Part shown: positions 46,695 to 55,718 of the stretch, piece by piece
Layout of the letters: each line of letters starts with the position of its first letter
How positions within the stretch are numbered: position 1 is the stretch's first letter
Source of the DNA: Brevundimonas alba
GTDB taxonomy: Bacteria; Pseudomonadota; Alphaproteobacteria; Caulobacterales; Caulobacteraceae
DNA length: 64,000 nucleotides
Assembly (NCBI RefSeq): GCF_011927945.1
Contig: NZ_JAATJM010000001.1
Location: 2,068,303 to 2,132,302, forward strand
Direction of reading: 5' to 3'
The notes under the pieces: generated by a model
What the model was told of the DNA's origin: nothing
The model's database searches: none
Seen by the model: the letters and a program-made list of their open reading frames with translations, nothing else
Program-made: the position numbers and the translations under genes

Positions 46695-47138
46695 ATGGCC
46701 GCCAAACTCTCAGGCGGCGGCGGCGGTAAGTACGCCATCGAGCAGAACAGCGAGATCAACGTCACGCCGTTCGTGGACATCATGCTTGTCCTGCTCATCA
46801 TCTTCATGGTGGCGGCCCCGCTCGCCACCGTGTCGGTGGTGGTTAAGTTGCCGGTCGCGGTCGCCAAGCCGCAAGAGAACCCGCCGAAGCCGTTCTTTGT
46901 CTCGATCCAGGCCGACTCCAGGGTCTACATCGGCGACAACGAGATCCAGGAAGGTCCCGATGGCGTCGGGACCGCCCTGCTCGGTCTGATCGGCAACAAG
47001 ACGCCGTCGGACGAACGGATCTTCATCCGGTCGGATCAGACGACCCGCTACGGCGACTTCATGCAGGTCATGAATTCGCTCCAGGACAGTGGTTTCTACA
47101 GCGTCGCCCTGGTCGGCGAAGAGCAGACGACGAAGTAG
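46695..47138 (+). CDS. exbD: ExbD/TolR-family biopolymer transport protein
   Basis: A 147-residue protein with the N-terminal helix DIMLVLLIIFMVAAPL, carrying the proton-conducting Asp in NVTPFVDIMLVLL, and a periplasmic domain. It starts five bases after exbB and precedes tonB by 14 bases, so the three form one operon. Confidence 0.93.
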   Translation: MAAKLSGGGGGKYAIEQNSEINVTPFVDIMLVLLIIFMVAAPLATVSVVVKLPVAVAKPQENPPKPFFVSIQADSRVYIGDNEIQEGPDGVGTALLGLIGNKTPSDERIFIRSDQTTRYGDFMQVMNSLQDSGFYSVALVGEEQTTK

Positions 47139-47151
47139 GAGCGGTGAGAGC

Positions 47152-47871
47152 ATGACTGAAGTCGAATATCATCGCAGTCTCTACGATCCGCCGAAGGCGA
47201 AGGGCATTTTCGGGGTCCCCCCGCATGTGTTCATCATCAGCATCGTGATCGTCTGCCTGTTCTTCGGACTGCTGGCGTTCTATTTCATCAACGCCCAGTT
47301 CAAGCTTCGCGAGGTCCACTATTCGGACGACGCCGTCGACGTCGAGATCATCGAGCCGATCCCGCCGCCGCCGCCGCCGCCCCCGCCTCCGCCGCCGCCG
47401 CCGGAAACGGCGCCGCCGCCGAAGCTGCAGGTCCGCGTTCCCGCGCCTCTTCCGGTGAACATCCCGGTGCCGCCGCTTCCGGTGCCGCCGACGCCGAAGG
47501 AAGACCGGATCGCCTCGACGATCCCGCCGGGCCGTATCGACGGACCGGTGACCGTTCCCCTGCCGCCGCCGCCGCCGAAGCCGTCGGTGATCACCAACCC
47601 GAGCTGGGCGCGTCAACCGCCCATCGACTTCCCGGAACGCGCCCAGTCGCGCGGTATCGAGAGCGGCACGGTGGTCCTGAACTGCCTCGTCAACCAGAAC
47701 GGCAGTGTCTCCGACTGCAACGTCGTGTCGGAAGATCCTGGTGGCGCTGGTTTCGGAGCGGCCGCGCTGGCCGGCGCACGACGGGCCCGGCTCTCGCCGC
47801 GGACGGTCGACGGCGCCGCGGTGAACGCCCGGGTGACCTTCACCACCCGGTTCCGTCTCCCGAGCGACTAA
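47152..47871 (+). CDS. tonB: TonB energy transducer
   Basis: A 239-residue protein. One inner-membrane helix (HVFIISIVIVCLFFGLLAFYF), a long proline spacer (polyPro at ~65-80, PPPPPPKP at ~145-152), and a C-terminal TonB domain (~150-239: YPERAQSRGIEGxV-like FPERAQSRGIESGTVVLNC, FTTRFRL end). It carries energy from ExbB/D to outer-membrane receptors. GAGCGGTGAGAGC precedes the ATG. A terminator follows. Confidence 0.92.
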   Translation: MTEVEYHRSLYDPPKAKGIFGVPPHVFIISIVIVCLFFGLLAFYFINAQFKLREVHYSDDAVDVEIIEPIPPPPPPPPPPPPPPETAPPPKLQVRVPAPLPVNIPVPPLPVPPTPKEDRIASTIPPGRIDGPVTVPLPPPPPKPSVITNPSWARQPPIDFPERAQSRGIESGTVVLNCLVNQNGSVSDCNVVSEDPGGAGFGAAALAGARRARLSPRTVDGAAVNARVTFTTRFRLPSD

Positions 47872-47895
47872 GCTTCGGAAACTCTATTGCGACGA

Positions 47896-47923
47896 CGCCC
47901 CGGTCTCACGACCGGGGCGTTTT
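47896..47923 (+). terminator. Rho-independent terminator after tonB
   Basis: CGCCCCGGTC and GACCGGGGCG form a stem with a short loop, followed by TTTT. It lies 25 bases after the tonB stop codon. Confidence 0.9.
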
Positions 47924-47979
47924 CGTTGGAGCGTAGCCGCAGTTCAGGCGTTGTGCGGCGAGCCTCAAAGGAGACTGCC

Positions 47980-48726
47980 ATGAACCGCCGCCTGACCTTC
48001 GCCATCGCCGCCGTCGCCGCCCTGTCCGCCAGCGGCTGCGCCTATAACGAGACGCTGGGCCGAAACCAGTTCCTGATCGTCGACGACAGCGCCCTGACGC
48101 AGCAGTCGGAGGCCGCCTGGGCCGAGGCGCTGCGCACCCAGCGCACTTCGACCGACGCCGCCGCCAATGCGCGGATCCGCCGGGTGGGCGCGCGGATCGT
48201 CGAGGCCGCAGGTCTGGGCGACCGCACCTGGGACTACGCCCTGTTCGTGGACCAGACCCCCAACGCCTTCGTCCTCCCGTCCGGCAAGATCGGCGTGACC
48301 ACCGGCCTGCTGAGCCTCGTCCGCAATGACGACCAGCTGGCGACCGTGCTGGGCCACGAGGTCGGGCACGTCGTCGCCCGCCACGCCGCCGAGCGCTATT
48401 CGACCTCGGCCGCGACCAGCGTGGTGCTGGGCGGGGTCCAGAGCGCCGCCGGCGACTACGGCAAGGCGGCCGGGGCGATCGGCGGGCTGGGCGCCCAGCT
48501 GGGCGTGCTGCTGCCGTTCTCGCGCAATCATGAGCTCGAGGCGGACCGGCTGGGCGTCGACTATCTGCAGCGCGCCGGATACCGGCCGTCGGAGGCCGTC
48601 GCCCTTTGGCGGCTGATGGCGGAGCAGCGGCAGGGCTCGACGCCCGAGTTCGCCTCGACCCACCCGTCGGACGCCAGCCGGATCGCGGCGCTGGAGCAGT
48701 ATATCGCGTCGAAGGGATGGAGCTGA
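47980..48726 (+). CDS. M48-family metalloprotease lipoprotein
   Basis: A 248-residue periplasmic protease-like lipoprotein. The lipobox ends at Cys20 (LSASGC). The HEVGH zinc motif is at 126-130 and Glu187 (HELEADRLG) is the third ligand. It matches the M48 (BepA/LoiP-like) peptidases that handle outer-membrane assembly, but has no TPR part. AAAGGAG precedes ATG 47980. Confidence 0.88.
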   Translation: MNRRLTFAIAAVAALSASGCAYNETLGRNQFLIVDDSALTQQSEAAWAEALRTQRTSTDAAANARIRRVGARIVEAAGLGDRTWDYALFVDQTPNAFVLPSGKIGVTTGLLSLVRNDDQLATVLGHEVGHVVARHAAERYSTSAATSVVLGGVQSAAGDYGKAAGAIGGLGAQLGVLLPFSRNHELEADRLGVDYLQRAGYRPSEAVALWRLMAEQRQGSTPEFASTHPSDASRIAALEQYIASKGWS

Positions 48727-48731
48727 GGCGA

Positions 48732-48802
48732 GAGGCAGCAGGCAGCAGGCAGCAGGCAACAGGCAGCAGGAAGAGGCTGCCTGCTCCCTGCCTTCTTCTT
48801 TC
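48732..48802. repeat. GGCAGCA heptamer repeat with weak inverted arm
   Basis: About five tandem GGCAGCA-type heptamers (48733-48768, one reads GGCAACA) are followed by GGCTGCCTGCTCCCTGCC, which partly complements them. It resembles the better hairpin at 51519-51633. Confidence 0.6.
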
Positions 48803-48860
48803 AAATCGACCTTGATCGGCGTCGGCGACACGGCTAGATACGCCGCTCGCGCGGATACGT

Positions 48861-48937
48861 GCAGCCTTAGCTCAGCTGGTTAGAGCGCCGGTTTGTGGAG
48901 CCGGAGGTCCTCAGTTCAATCCTGAGAGGCTGTACCA
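48861..48937 (+). tRNA. tRNA-His (anticodon GTG), alphaproteobacterial type
   Basis: The anticodon loop TTGTGGA is closed by CCGGT/GCCGG. The acceptor GCAGCCT pairs with AGGCTGT, with a G1.U72 wobble, A73 and an encoded CCA. The base before G1 is T, so the usual G-1 is not encoded. Confidence 0.93.
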
Positions 48938-48965
48938 TCGCCCGATCCCACGGAGGCGATACGGG

Positions 48966-49754
48966 ATGACCGACATCCGCCCCGCCTGGGATCCCCTCCA
49001 GTACAGCCGGTTCGAACGCGAGCGCGACCGCGCGGCGCATGACCTGCTGGCGCGCCTGCCCGAACAGCTTGAGGCGGCGGAGATCTGGGACCTCGGATGC
49101 GGAGCGGGACAGCATGCCGTGGCGCTGAGGCGGCGGTGGCCCGAGGCCAAGGTGCATGGGCTGGATTCAAGCGAGGAGATGCTGACCGCAGCGCGTCAGA
49201 GCGAGGCCGACGTCGAGTGGCGGCTGGGGGACATCGCGGACTGGAGGCCCGAGCGACCGGTGGACCTGATCTTCGCCAACGCCTCGCTGCACTGGCTGTC
49301 GGATCACGAAGCGCTGTTCAGGCGTCTGACGGCGACCTTGGCGCCCGGCGGCGTGATCGCCGTGCAGATGCCGATGGCCTGGGAGACGCGGCACCATGCG
49401 TTGATGCGGGAGATCGCGGAGCAAGGGTCGTGGGCCGGGGCGTTGGCGGGGGTGGAGACGGTCGCGCCGCTGCTGGAGCCGGAGCAGTATTACGCCGTGC
49501 TGGCGGAGGCGTGCGAGGCGGTCGACGTCTGGTCGACGTCGTATCTGCAGGCGCTGACCGGGCCGGATGCGGTGCTGGAATGGATGAAGGGCACGGCGCT
49601 GCGGCCGTATCTGGCGGTGCTGACCGATCCGGTCATGCAGGCGGCTTTTCTCGACGCGCTCGGCGGCCGGCTTTCGGCGGCTTTTCCGCAGAGGGACGAC
49701 GGGGTGACGCTGCTGCCGTTTCCGCGGCTGTTTCTGGTGGCGCGGAAGCGCTGA
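48966..49754 (+). CDS. tam: Tam-like SAM methyltransferase (trans-aconitate type)
   Basis: A 262-residue class I methyltransferase. The SAM-binding loop is IWDLGCGAGQHAVAL (~41-55), with the acidic GLDSSEEML and D in GDIADW. The downstream NASLHWLSDHEALFRRL and AVQMPMAWETRHH match trans-aconitate 2-methyltransferases. Its 3' end overlaps the convergent patatin gene by 122 bases. Confidence 0.8.
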   Translation: MTDIRPAWDPLQYSRFERERDRAAHDLLARLPEQLEAAEIWDLGCGAGQHAVALRRRWPEAKVHGLDSSEEMLTAARQSEADVEWRLGDIADWRPERPVDLIFANASLHWLSDHEALFRRLTATLAPGGVIAVQMPMAWETRHHALMREIAEQGSWAGALAGVETVAPLLEPEQYYAVLAEACEAVDVWSTSYLQALTGPDAVLEWMKGTALRPYLAVLTDPVMQAAFLDALGGRLSAAFPQRDDGVTLLPFPRLFLVARKR

Positions 49755-51483
49755 CCGGTTTGCGGCGGCGCAGGCCTGTCACCGGACCGTCCAGGGTGGC
49801 CAGCGCCTCGCGGGTGGCGCGGTAGCCGGCCTCGACGCCGACGTCGAACCCCTTCCAGTCGCGGATGTCGATGCCGTCGGGCGTCGGCTGGATCAGCAGG
49901 TCGGTGGCGGCGCGGGCGTTGTCCAGATCGGCGTCCGTGGTGAGGGTGGCCGAGCGCATCAGGATCGAGACGATGGGCGGGCCGCGACGCCAAGCCCCGG
50001 TGGCGATCAGCCGCCAGATCGACGGCGGGCGCTCGATCATGGCCGGGTCGACGCCGCGCGCCTCGGACATGTCCACGCCGATCACGGGACCGGCGTTCAT
50101 GCCGCGCATCACTTCGGCGGGCAGGTTCTTGAGCACGGCACCGTCGACCAGCACCTGCCCGTCGATGACCACCGGCGGCAGGATGCCGGGAATGGCGATG
50201 GAGGCGCGCATGGCGCGGCGCATCAGGCCGCGGCGATGCACCTCGATCTTGCCGCTGGTGAGGTTGGTCGAGACGGCGAAGAAGGGCCGGTGCAGGTCGG
50301 CCAGATCGATCTCGCCATAGGCCTCGAGCAGCAGGCGATCCACCTTCTTGGCGCGGGTCAGGGCCAGCATGGGGAAGGCGAGGTCGGAGAGGGGATCGCT
50401 CTGCACGAAGGCCTTGCGGATCCGCGCCTCCAGCTCCTCCTGCGACCAGTTCAAGGCGGGTCCGGCGGCGATCACCGCGCCCATGGAGGCGCCGCCCACG
50501 AAGTCGACGGGGACGCCGGCCTCCTTCAGCGCCTTGAGGGCGCCGATGTGGGCATAGGCGCGGGCGCCGCCGCCTGACATGACCACGCCCACGGCCGTGC
50601 CGGTGACGACGCGGGCCATCCGCTCGGCGTCGGCCTGATCGCCCTCGACGGCCTGGAACCAGCGACCGGGGGAGACGGCGTCGATCCAGACGGCGGTGTT
50701 GGCGGGCCGAACCATGCGCGGGTCGCGCAGAAGGATCAGATCGGTGCGGCGCTGGGCGTCGAGCACGCCGGCGTGGGGCAGCGGCCGGTTCGGCGGGGCC
50801 AGCAGACCGGCGCCGACGACGAAGACGCGGTCGACCTGCCGGGCGCAGAGGGCGGCCCACGCCGGCTCGTCCATCTCGGCGACGTAGAGGACGAAGTCGT
50901 GGGCGTCCTCGACCCGGCTGAACCATTCGGACGCGGACGACAGGGCCGAGTGGTCGATGACCTGGCAGGTGAAGCCGTCGGCCTCGATGGCGGCGGCGAT
51001 CCGCTCGACGAAGGCGCGGATCGGGCGGGGACGGGCGGAGATGAAGCCGAAGACGCTGGGCTCGCCGCCGCCGGAGCGCCGGTCGCGGGCGCGCTGGATC
51101 ATCAGGCGGGACAGTTCGACCATCAGGTCGGGTTCGGTGCGGGCGGCCTCGAAGAAGGCGTCGCGGGGCAGGGCCAACACCTCGGAATCGCGCAGGGCGA
51201 CGACGTCGGCGGTGTGCTCGGTGCCGGCCAGCATGGCCATTTCGCCGGCGGGCTCTCCGGGCCGGATGACGCCGACGAACTGGGGCGGGCGGTCCCCGTC
51301 GGCGTCGCGGCGGAAGACGCCGAGGCGGCCGGAGCGGAGCAGGTAGAGGGTGTCGGCCGTGTCGCCCTCGGCGAACAGGGTCTCGCCGCCGGTCAGGGCG
51401 AACCAGCTGGCCTGGGTGTTCCGGCCGCCTTCGAAGATGCGTTGCAGGGCGTCTTGCAGTCGGTCGGAGCGGGCGGCGGCCAT
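49633..51483 (-). CDS. Patatin-like phospholipase with N-terminal cNMP-binding domain
   Basis: A 616-residue protein. A cyclic-nucleotide-binding fold (~20-130: GETLFAEGDTADTLYLLRSGRL, GEPAGEMAML) precedes a patatin phospholipase (~298-470): oxyanion GGGARAYAHIG, nucleophile Ser333 (GGASMGA) and Asp447 (VLVDGAV). The order is like RssA/NTE-type lysophospholipases. The last ~40 residues (Ala/Pro/Arg/Lys-rich) are encoded antisense to tam. Another gene's hairpin repeat sits just upstream. Likely cytosolic or membrane-associated; the substrate is not known. Confidence 0.88.
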   Translation of the reverse strand: MAAARSDRLQDALQRIFEGGRNTQASWFALTGGETLFAEGDTADTLYLLRSGRLGVFRRDADGDRPPQFVGVIRPGEPAGEMAMLAGTEHTADVVALRDSEVLALPRDAFFEAARTEPDLMVELSRLMIQRARDRRSGGGEPSVFGFISARPRPIRAFVERIAAAIEADGFTCQVIDHSALSSASEWFSRVEDAHDFVLYVAEMDEPAWAALCARQVDRVFVVGAGLLAPPNRPLPHAGVLDAQRRTDLILLRDPRMVRPANTAVWIDAVSPGRWFQAVEGDQADAERMARVVTGTAVGVVMSGGGARAYAHIGALKALKEAGVPVDFVGGASMGAVIAAGPALNWSQEELEARIRKAFVQSDPLSDLAFPMLALTRAKKVDRLLLEAYGEIDLADLHRPFFAVSTNLTSGKIEVHRRGLMRRAMRASIAIPGILPPVVIDGQVLVDGAVLKNLPAEVMRGMNAGPVIGVDMSEARGVDPAMIERPPSIWRLIATGAWRRGPPIVSILMRSATLTTDADLDNARAATDLLIQPTPDGIDIRDWKGFDVGVEAGYRATREALATLDGPVTGLRRRKPVSASAPPETAAETAAASPRRPSAEKPPKAGRRARREKPPA

Positions 51484-51518
51484 CAGGACAGGCTAGCGGG
51501 AGTCGGCACAGAGAAGCG

Positions 51519-51633
51519 AGGCAGCAGGCAGCAGGCAGCGGGCAGCAGGAAGAAGAGGCGGGCCGGGACCGTACGAACCATCCGCTCTTTTGGGTCCGGC
51601 GACTGCTGCCTGCTGCCTGTTGCCTGCGGCCTC
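51519..51633. repeat. Hairpin of tandem GGCAGCA heptamers
   Basis: A 30-base arm of GGCAGCA-type units (51519-51548) pairs with the complementary arm at 51604-51633, with four mismatches. The loop of ~55 bases includes the patatin upstream region. The right arm overlaps the last two bases of the DUF1489 stop. Confidence 0.75.
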
Positions 51634-52030
51634 ACCATGCCCCCATCTCGCGCAGCTGCTTCGCAAGATGTTCCGGCACCTCGCCGGCGTCGAGCGAAGA
51701 GAAATCTGGCGGGGCGTCCTTCGCCTCCAGATACCGCCAGCCCTGGAAGGGACGGCGGGCCTGGGGCGCGGTGCGGATGACCTCGGGCGAGAGCTGGATG
51801 TGGCACATCGAGGCCTTGCCCTCGCCCTTCGTCGCGATGTCGAGGATGGGCATGCGGCAGACGACCGAGCCCTTCATGACCCAGAACAGGGAGCCGCCGT
51901 CCTCAAGCTCCGTGGCGCGCTTGGGCGTCATGCGGGTGTGGACCGTCAGCCATTCGCCCTTGGCCGCGCGGCGCTCCAGCGTCTCGACCCTGGCGACGCC
52001 GACGCACAGCTTGATCATGTGGAGCGACAT
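51632..52030 (-). CDS. DUF1489 family protein
   Basis: A 132-residue protein matching DUF1489 (LHMIKLCVGVARVETL, HTRMTPKRATELEDGGSLFWVMKGSVVCRMPIL, RPFQGWRYLEAKDAPPDF). Function is unknown; the family is common in alphaproteobacteria. It starts 7 bases after the preceding secreted-protein gene and is probably in the same transcript. Confidence 0.85.
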   Translation of the reverse strand: MSLHMIKLCVGVARVETLERRAAKGEWLTVHTRMTPKRATELEDGGSLFWVMKGSVVCRMPILDIATKGEGKASMCHIQLSPEVIRTAPQARRPFQGWRYLEAKDAPPDFSSLDAGEVPEHLAKQLREMGAW

Positions 52031-52037
52031 GGAGAGA

Positions 52038-52412
52038 TCAGGGCTTGCCGCCGAAGTCGACGAGCGCCTGCCCCTTCTCGATCAGTTCCTTGCTGCAGCG
52101 GGGGGCGAAGGCCTCGAAATCCTCCGCCTCCACCTTGGCCAGATAGGCGGTCAGCTGGGCCAGCCAGTCGACGTCGGGAGAGCGGCCTTCCAGACGTCCC
52201 AGATAGTACATCAGACCGCCGGACATGCCCGCCATCTGAACGCTGGCGCTTTCGTCGCCGCCTTCCTCCATCGCCACACCGGCCATGACGGCGACCAGGG
52301 CCATGCACTGCAGATCGGCGCGATCGGCCGGGGCGAGGTTCAGCTCCTGCGCCACGGCGGGCGCGGCCGAGAGCAGCACCGCCGCCGAGATGAGCGCTGT
52401 CAGAGATTTCAT
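52038..52412 (-). CDS. Secreted hypothetical protein
   Basis: A 124-residue protein with a signal peptide (LISAAVLLSAAPAVAQ) and a helical mature part (LQCMALVAVMAGVAME, LMYYLGRLEGRSPDVDW, FAPRCSKELIEKG) with two Cys. I do not recognise it. Its start overlaps the mccA stop in ATGA, so it is translated with that gene. Confidence 0.65.
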   Translation of the reverse strand: MKSLTALISAAVLLSAAPAVAQELNLAPADRADLQCMALVAVMAGVAMEEGGDESASVQMAGMSGGLMYYLGRLEGRSPDVDWLAQLTAYLAKVEAEDFEAFAPRCSKELIEKGQALVDFGGKP

Positions 52413-54346
52413 GCCTGATCCTTTGTCGGCTGTATGCGGACGACGGCGAGCACGGCGCCGTCGGTGACCTGATCGCCGACCGCGGCGGACACGGTCTCGA
52501 CGACGCCGTCGAACGGGGCGACGAGGGCGTGCTCCATCTTCATCGCCTCGAGGACGACGACGGGCTGGCCCTTCGTCACCGTATCGCCGGCCTTGGCGGG
52601 CGTGGCGACGATCTTGCCGGGCATGGGCGCGCGGAGGGAGCCGTCGGAGGCGGGGCTGGATGCCGCGCCCCGGGGAGTGGTCGCAGAGACTCTGAACGGC
52701 GTTCCGTTCTCGAAGTAGACGGTGACTCCGCGCTCTGGCTCGAAATGTCCGTACCGGGCCGATATGGCGTCATCTATCTCGATAACGGTCGGAACCCCAT
52801 CCACGAACACGGTCTGCCGCAGCGAAGGAGTAGCGTTCAGGCGCAGACCAGCCGCCTCGCTCCATTCTTCCCAAGGTGTGAATGGATCGAAACCGGCCGC
52901 CCCGTCTTCGTACCGAACGACCCGTGCAGCCTCCTGAACACCTCGTGTGCTGAGGCTGGCCTCGCGCAACGTCGCCTCTTCCGCGGCGATAAAGCCGGTA
53001 TCCACGTCGCCGGCGACAAAGCGCGGGTGCTGCAGGCAACGAACCAAAAAGCCGGCGTTGGTTCGAACCGGCCAGACCTCGACTTGAGCGCACGCGTTAG
53101 CCAAGCCTGTGGCGGCCTCTTCGCGAGCGGCGGCGTGGACGATCAGCTTGGCGATCATCGGGTCGTAGAACTGGCTGACCTCGCCGCCCTCGCGTACGCC
53201 CGTATCGACCCGGACCTGTCCGGCTCCTAAACGACGGCGGGCGTCCCCCGGCATGACGAAATGCTTGAGCCTGCCGATGCTGGGCAGGAAACCGTTGGCG
53301 GGGTCCTCGGCATACAGCCGCGCCTCCATGGCCCAGCCGTTGAGGGGGATGTCGTCCTGCTTCAGCGGGATCGGCTCGCCGGCGGCGACGCGGAACTGCC
53401 ATTCGACGAGGTCGACGCCGGTGATGGCCTCTGTGACCGGGTGCTCGACCTGCAGCCGGGTGTTCATCTCCATGAACCAGATCCGGTCGGCCTTGAGCCC
53501 GTCGGAGGCGTCGGCGATGAATTCGATGGTGCCGGCGCCCTCGTAGTTCACGGCTTTCGCGGCGCGAACGGCGGCGTCGGTGACGGCCTTGCGGGTGGCG
53601 GCGTCCATGCCGGGGGCAGGGGCCTCCTCGATCACCTTCTGGTGGCGGCGCTGGAGCGAGCAGTCGCGCTCGTGCAGGTGGACCACGGTTCCGTGCTGAT
53701 CGCCGAAGACCTGCACCTCGATGTGGCGGGGGCGGGTGATGTAGCTCTCGATCAGGACGCGCGGGTCGCCGAAGGAGGACTGGCCCTCGCGCCGGGCGGA
53801 GGCGAGTCCGTCGGCGAAGTCTTCGGCGCGGTCGACCTTCTTCATGCCCTTGCCGCCGCCGCCGGCGACCGCCTTGATCAGGACCGGGTAGCCGATGCGG
53901 GCGGCCTCGGCGGTCAGGGTTTCGTCGGACTGGTCCTCTCCCTGATAGCCGGGGGTGACGGGCACGCCGGCCTCGATCATCAGCTTCTTGGCCGCGTCCT
54001 TGAGGCCCATGGCGCGGATGGAGGCGGGCTTGGGGCCGATCCAGACGATGCCGGCGGCGGCGACGGCCTCGGCGAAGTCGGCGTTCTCGGACAGGAAGCC
54101 GTAGCCGGGGTGGATGGACTCGGCGCCGGTGGCTTTCGCCGCGGCGAGCACCTTGGCCGCGTCGAGATAGGAATCGCGCGCCGGGGCCGGGCCGATCAGC
54201 ACGGCTTCGTCGGCCTCGCGCACGTGCAGGGCGTCTGCGTCGGCCTCGGAATAAACGGCGATGGTGCGCAGGCCCATGCGGCGGGCGGTGCGGAACACGC
54301 GGCAGGCGATCTCGCCGCGATTGGCGACCAGGACGGATTTGAACAT
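52409..54346 (-). CDS. liuD: Methylcrotonyl-CoA carboxylase biotin-containing alpha subunit
   Basis: A 645-residue protein: biotin carboxylase (FKSVLVANRGEIACRVF, VAGGGGKGMKKV, EMNTRLQVEHPVTEAITGVDLVEWQFRVAAGEPIP), linker, biotinyl domain with Lys603 (LEAMKMEH). The VDLVEWQ segment and the neighbours liuC and the carboxyltransferase fix it as 3-methylcrotonyl rather than propionyl type. It performs the biotin-dependent carboxylation in leucine breakdown. Overlaps the next gene by ATGA. Confidence 0.9.
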   Translation of the reverse strand: MFKSVLVANRGEIACRVFRTARRMGLRTIAVYSEADADALHVREADEAVLIGPAPARDSYLDAAKVLAAAKATGAESIHPGYGFLSENADFAEAVAAAGIVWIGPKPASIRAMGLKDAAKKLMIEAGVPVTPGYQGEDQSDETLTAEAARIGYPVLIKAVAGGGGKGMKKVDRAEDFADGLASARREGQSSFGDPRVLIESYITRPRHIEVQVFGDQHGTVVHLHERDCSLQRRHQKVIEEAPAPGMDAATRKAVTDAAVRAAKAVNYEGAGTIEFIADASDGLKADRIWFMEMNTRLQVEHPVTEAITGVDLVEWQFRVAAGEPIPLKQDDIPLNGWAMEARLYAEDPANGFLPSIGRLKHFVMPGDARRRLGAGQVRVDTGVREGGEVSQFYDPMIAKLIVHAAAREEAATGLANACAQVEVWPVRTNAGFLVRCLQHPRFVAGDVDTGFIAAEEATLREASLSTRGVQEAARVVRYEDGAAGFDPFTPWEEWSEAAGLRLNATPSLRQTVFVDGVPTVIEIDDAISARYGHFEPERGVTVYFENGTPFRVSATTPRGAASSPASDGSLRAPMPGKIVATPAKAGDTVTKGQPVVVLEAMKMEHALVAPFDGVVETVSAAVGDQVTDGAVLAVVRIQPTKDQA

Positions 54347-54379
54347 GGCCCCGTTCCTAGCGGGAGTTTTCGGCGCCGC

Positions 54380-55279
54380 CTACTCCGCCCAGCCCGGCTC
54401 GCGCTTTTCGAGGTAGGCGCGGACGCCTTCCTGGCCTTCGGGGGAGACGCGGGCGTGGGCGATGCGGCGGGCGGTGTCTTCCATCAGGCCGTGGTCGAGG
54501 CGGTGGCCGGCGACGTGGTGGACGAGGCGTTTGGCGTCACCGACCGCGCCGGGTGCGCAGGCCTTCATGCTGTCGGCGAAGGCGGTGACGAAGCCGTCGA
54601 TCTCGTCGGCGGAGGCGAGGACGTGGCCGACGAGGCCGAAGCGCATCGCGGCGTCGGCGTCGAAGGCGTCGGCCGTCATGAACAGCGCGCGGGCGGTGCG
54701 GGCGCCGACGGCCTCGACCACATAGGGGGCGATGGTCGCGGGGATGAGGCCCAGCTTGACCTCCGAGAAGGCGAATTTCGCGCCCTTCACCGCCACGGCC
54801 ATGTCGCAGGCGGCGACGATGCCGGCCCCGCCGCCCATGGCCGCGCCCTCGACGATGGCCACGGTCAGGGCCGGGACGTCGTGCAGCGCCTTGAGCATCT
54901 TCGCCAGACCCATGGCGTCGTCGCGGTTGTCGCTCTCGGACCAGCCGGCGGCGTCGCGCATCCAGCCCAGGTCCGCGCCGGCGCTGAAGGTGCCGCCCGC
55001 GCCGCGCACGAAGACGATGCGGACATGGTCGGCGCCCTGCAGGGTCTCGAAGGCTTCGTAGAGGGCGGCGATGGTGGCGGCGTCGAAGGCGTTGCGCTTC
55101 GCCGGGCGGTTGATGGTGATGAAGACGACGCCGTCGGGGGTGGAGCGGATCTGGACCAGATCATCGTTGGCGTCGGGCGCGGCGCCGGCCAGCAGCGGAT
55201 GGGCGATGGCGTTGATCTCGGCCGCCTCGGCGGGGGTGACGTCGAGGGCGTTGAGGTCGGCGGGGGTGGGATCGGCCAT
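54380..55279 (-). CDS. liuC: Methylglutaconyl-CoA hydratase (enoyl-CoA hydratase family)
   Basis: A 299-residue crotonase-fold enzyme. [30 protein letters not shown] (oxyanion loop) and [20 protein letters not shown] with the catalytic Glu in [17 protein letters not shown] are present. FSAGADL-W and the location between the two carboxylase subunits mark the leucine pathway enzyme. ATG 55279 has GGAGA upstream; the ORF before it lies on the divergent side. The extra ~30 N-terminal residues are unusual for the family. Confidence 0.85.
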   Translation of the reverse strand: MADPTPADLNALDVTPAEAAEINAIAHPLLAGAAPDANDDLVQIRSTPDGVVFITINRPAKRNAFDAATIAALYEAFETLQGADHVRIVFVRGAGGTFSAGADLGWMRDAAGWSESDNRDDAMGLAKMLKALHDVPALTVAIVEGAAMGGGAGIVAACDMAVAVKGAKFAFSEVKLGLIPATIAPYVVEAVGARTARALFMTADAFDADAAMRFGLVGHVLASADEIDGFVTAFADSMKACAPGAVGDAKRLVHHVAGHRLDHGLMEDTARRIAHARVSPEGQEGVRAYLEKREPGWAE

Positions 55280-55343
55280 GGTGGTCTCCTGCGGTCTCGC
55301 CGGTATAACGCGTGGCGGGCCGAACGGAACATGGAGCGACGAC

Positions 55344-55706
55344 ATGGCGACCAGCACGACGGACCGGGTCCGGCGGATGAGCGTGGCGGGCGTCCATGTC
55401 CACTACGTCGCCAAGGCCGAGCGCAAGGGACGTACGCGGGCCGAGGTGGACGAGGTGATCCGCTGGCTGACGGGCTATTCGCAGGATCAGCTGGAGGCGC
55501 TGCTGGCGGCCGGTACCGATTTCGAGACCTTCTTCGCCGAGGCTCCGGCGATGAACCCGAACCGGTCCCTGATCAAGGGCCTGATCTGCGGCTACCGCGT
55601 CGAGGAGATCGAGGACCCGTTCATGCGCGAGGTCCGCTACATGGACAAGCTGGTGGACGAGGTGGCGAACGGGAAGAAGATGGAGAAAATCCTCCGCCAG
55701 CCGTGA
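55344..55706 (+). CDS. DUF2200 family protein
   Basis: A 120-residue protein matching DUF2200 ([79 protein letters not shown]). Function is unknown. It is the only plus-strand gene inside the leucine-degradation block and is divergent from liuC. Confidence 0.88.
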   Translation: MATSTTDRVRRMSVAGVHVHYVAKAERKGRTRAEVDEVIRWLTGYSQDQLEALLAAGTDFETFFAEAPAMNPNRSLIKGLICGYRVEEIEDPFMREVRYMDKLVDEVANGKKMEKILRQP

Positions 55707-55718
55707 CCGCAGGAGCCC

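Noticed and set aside
48733..48768. GGCAGCA units as CRISPR or a coding repeat
   Set aside because: Units are only seven bases with no spacers, and they lie after a stop codon outside a supported gene.
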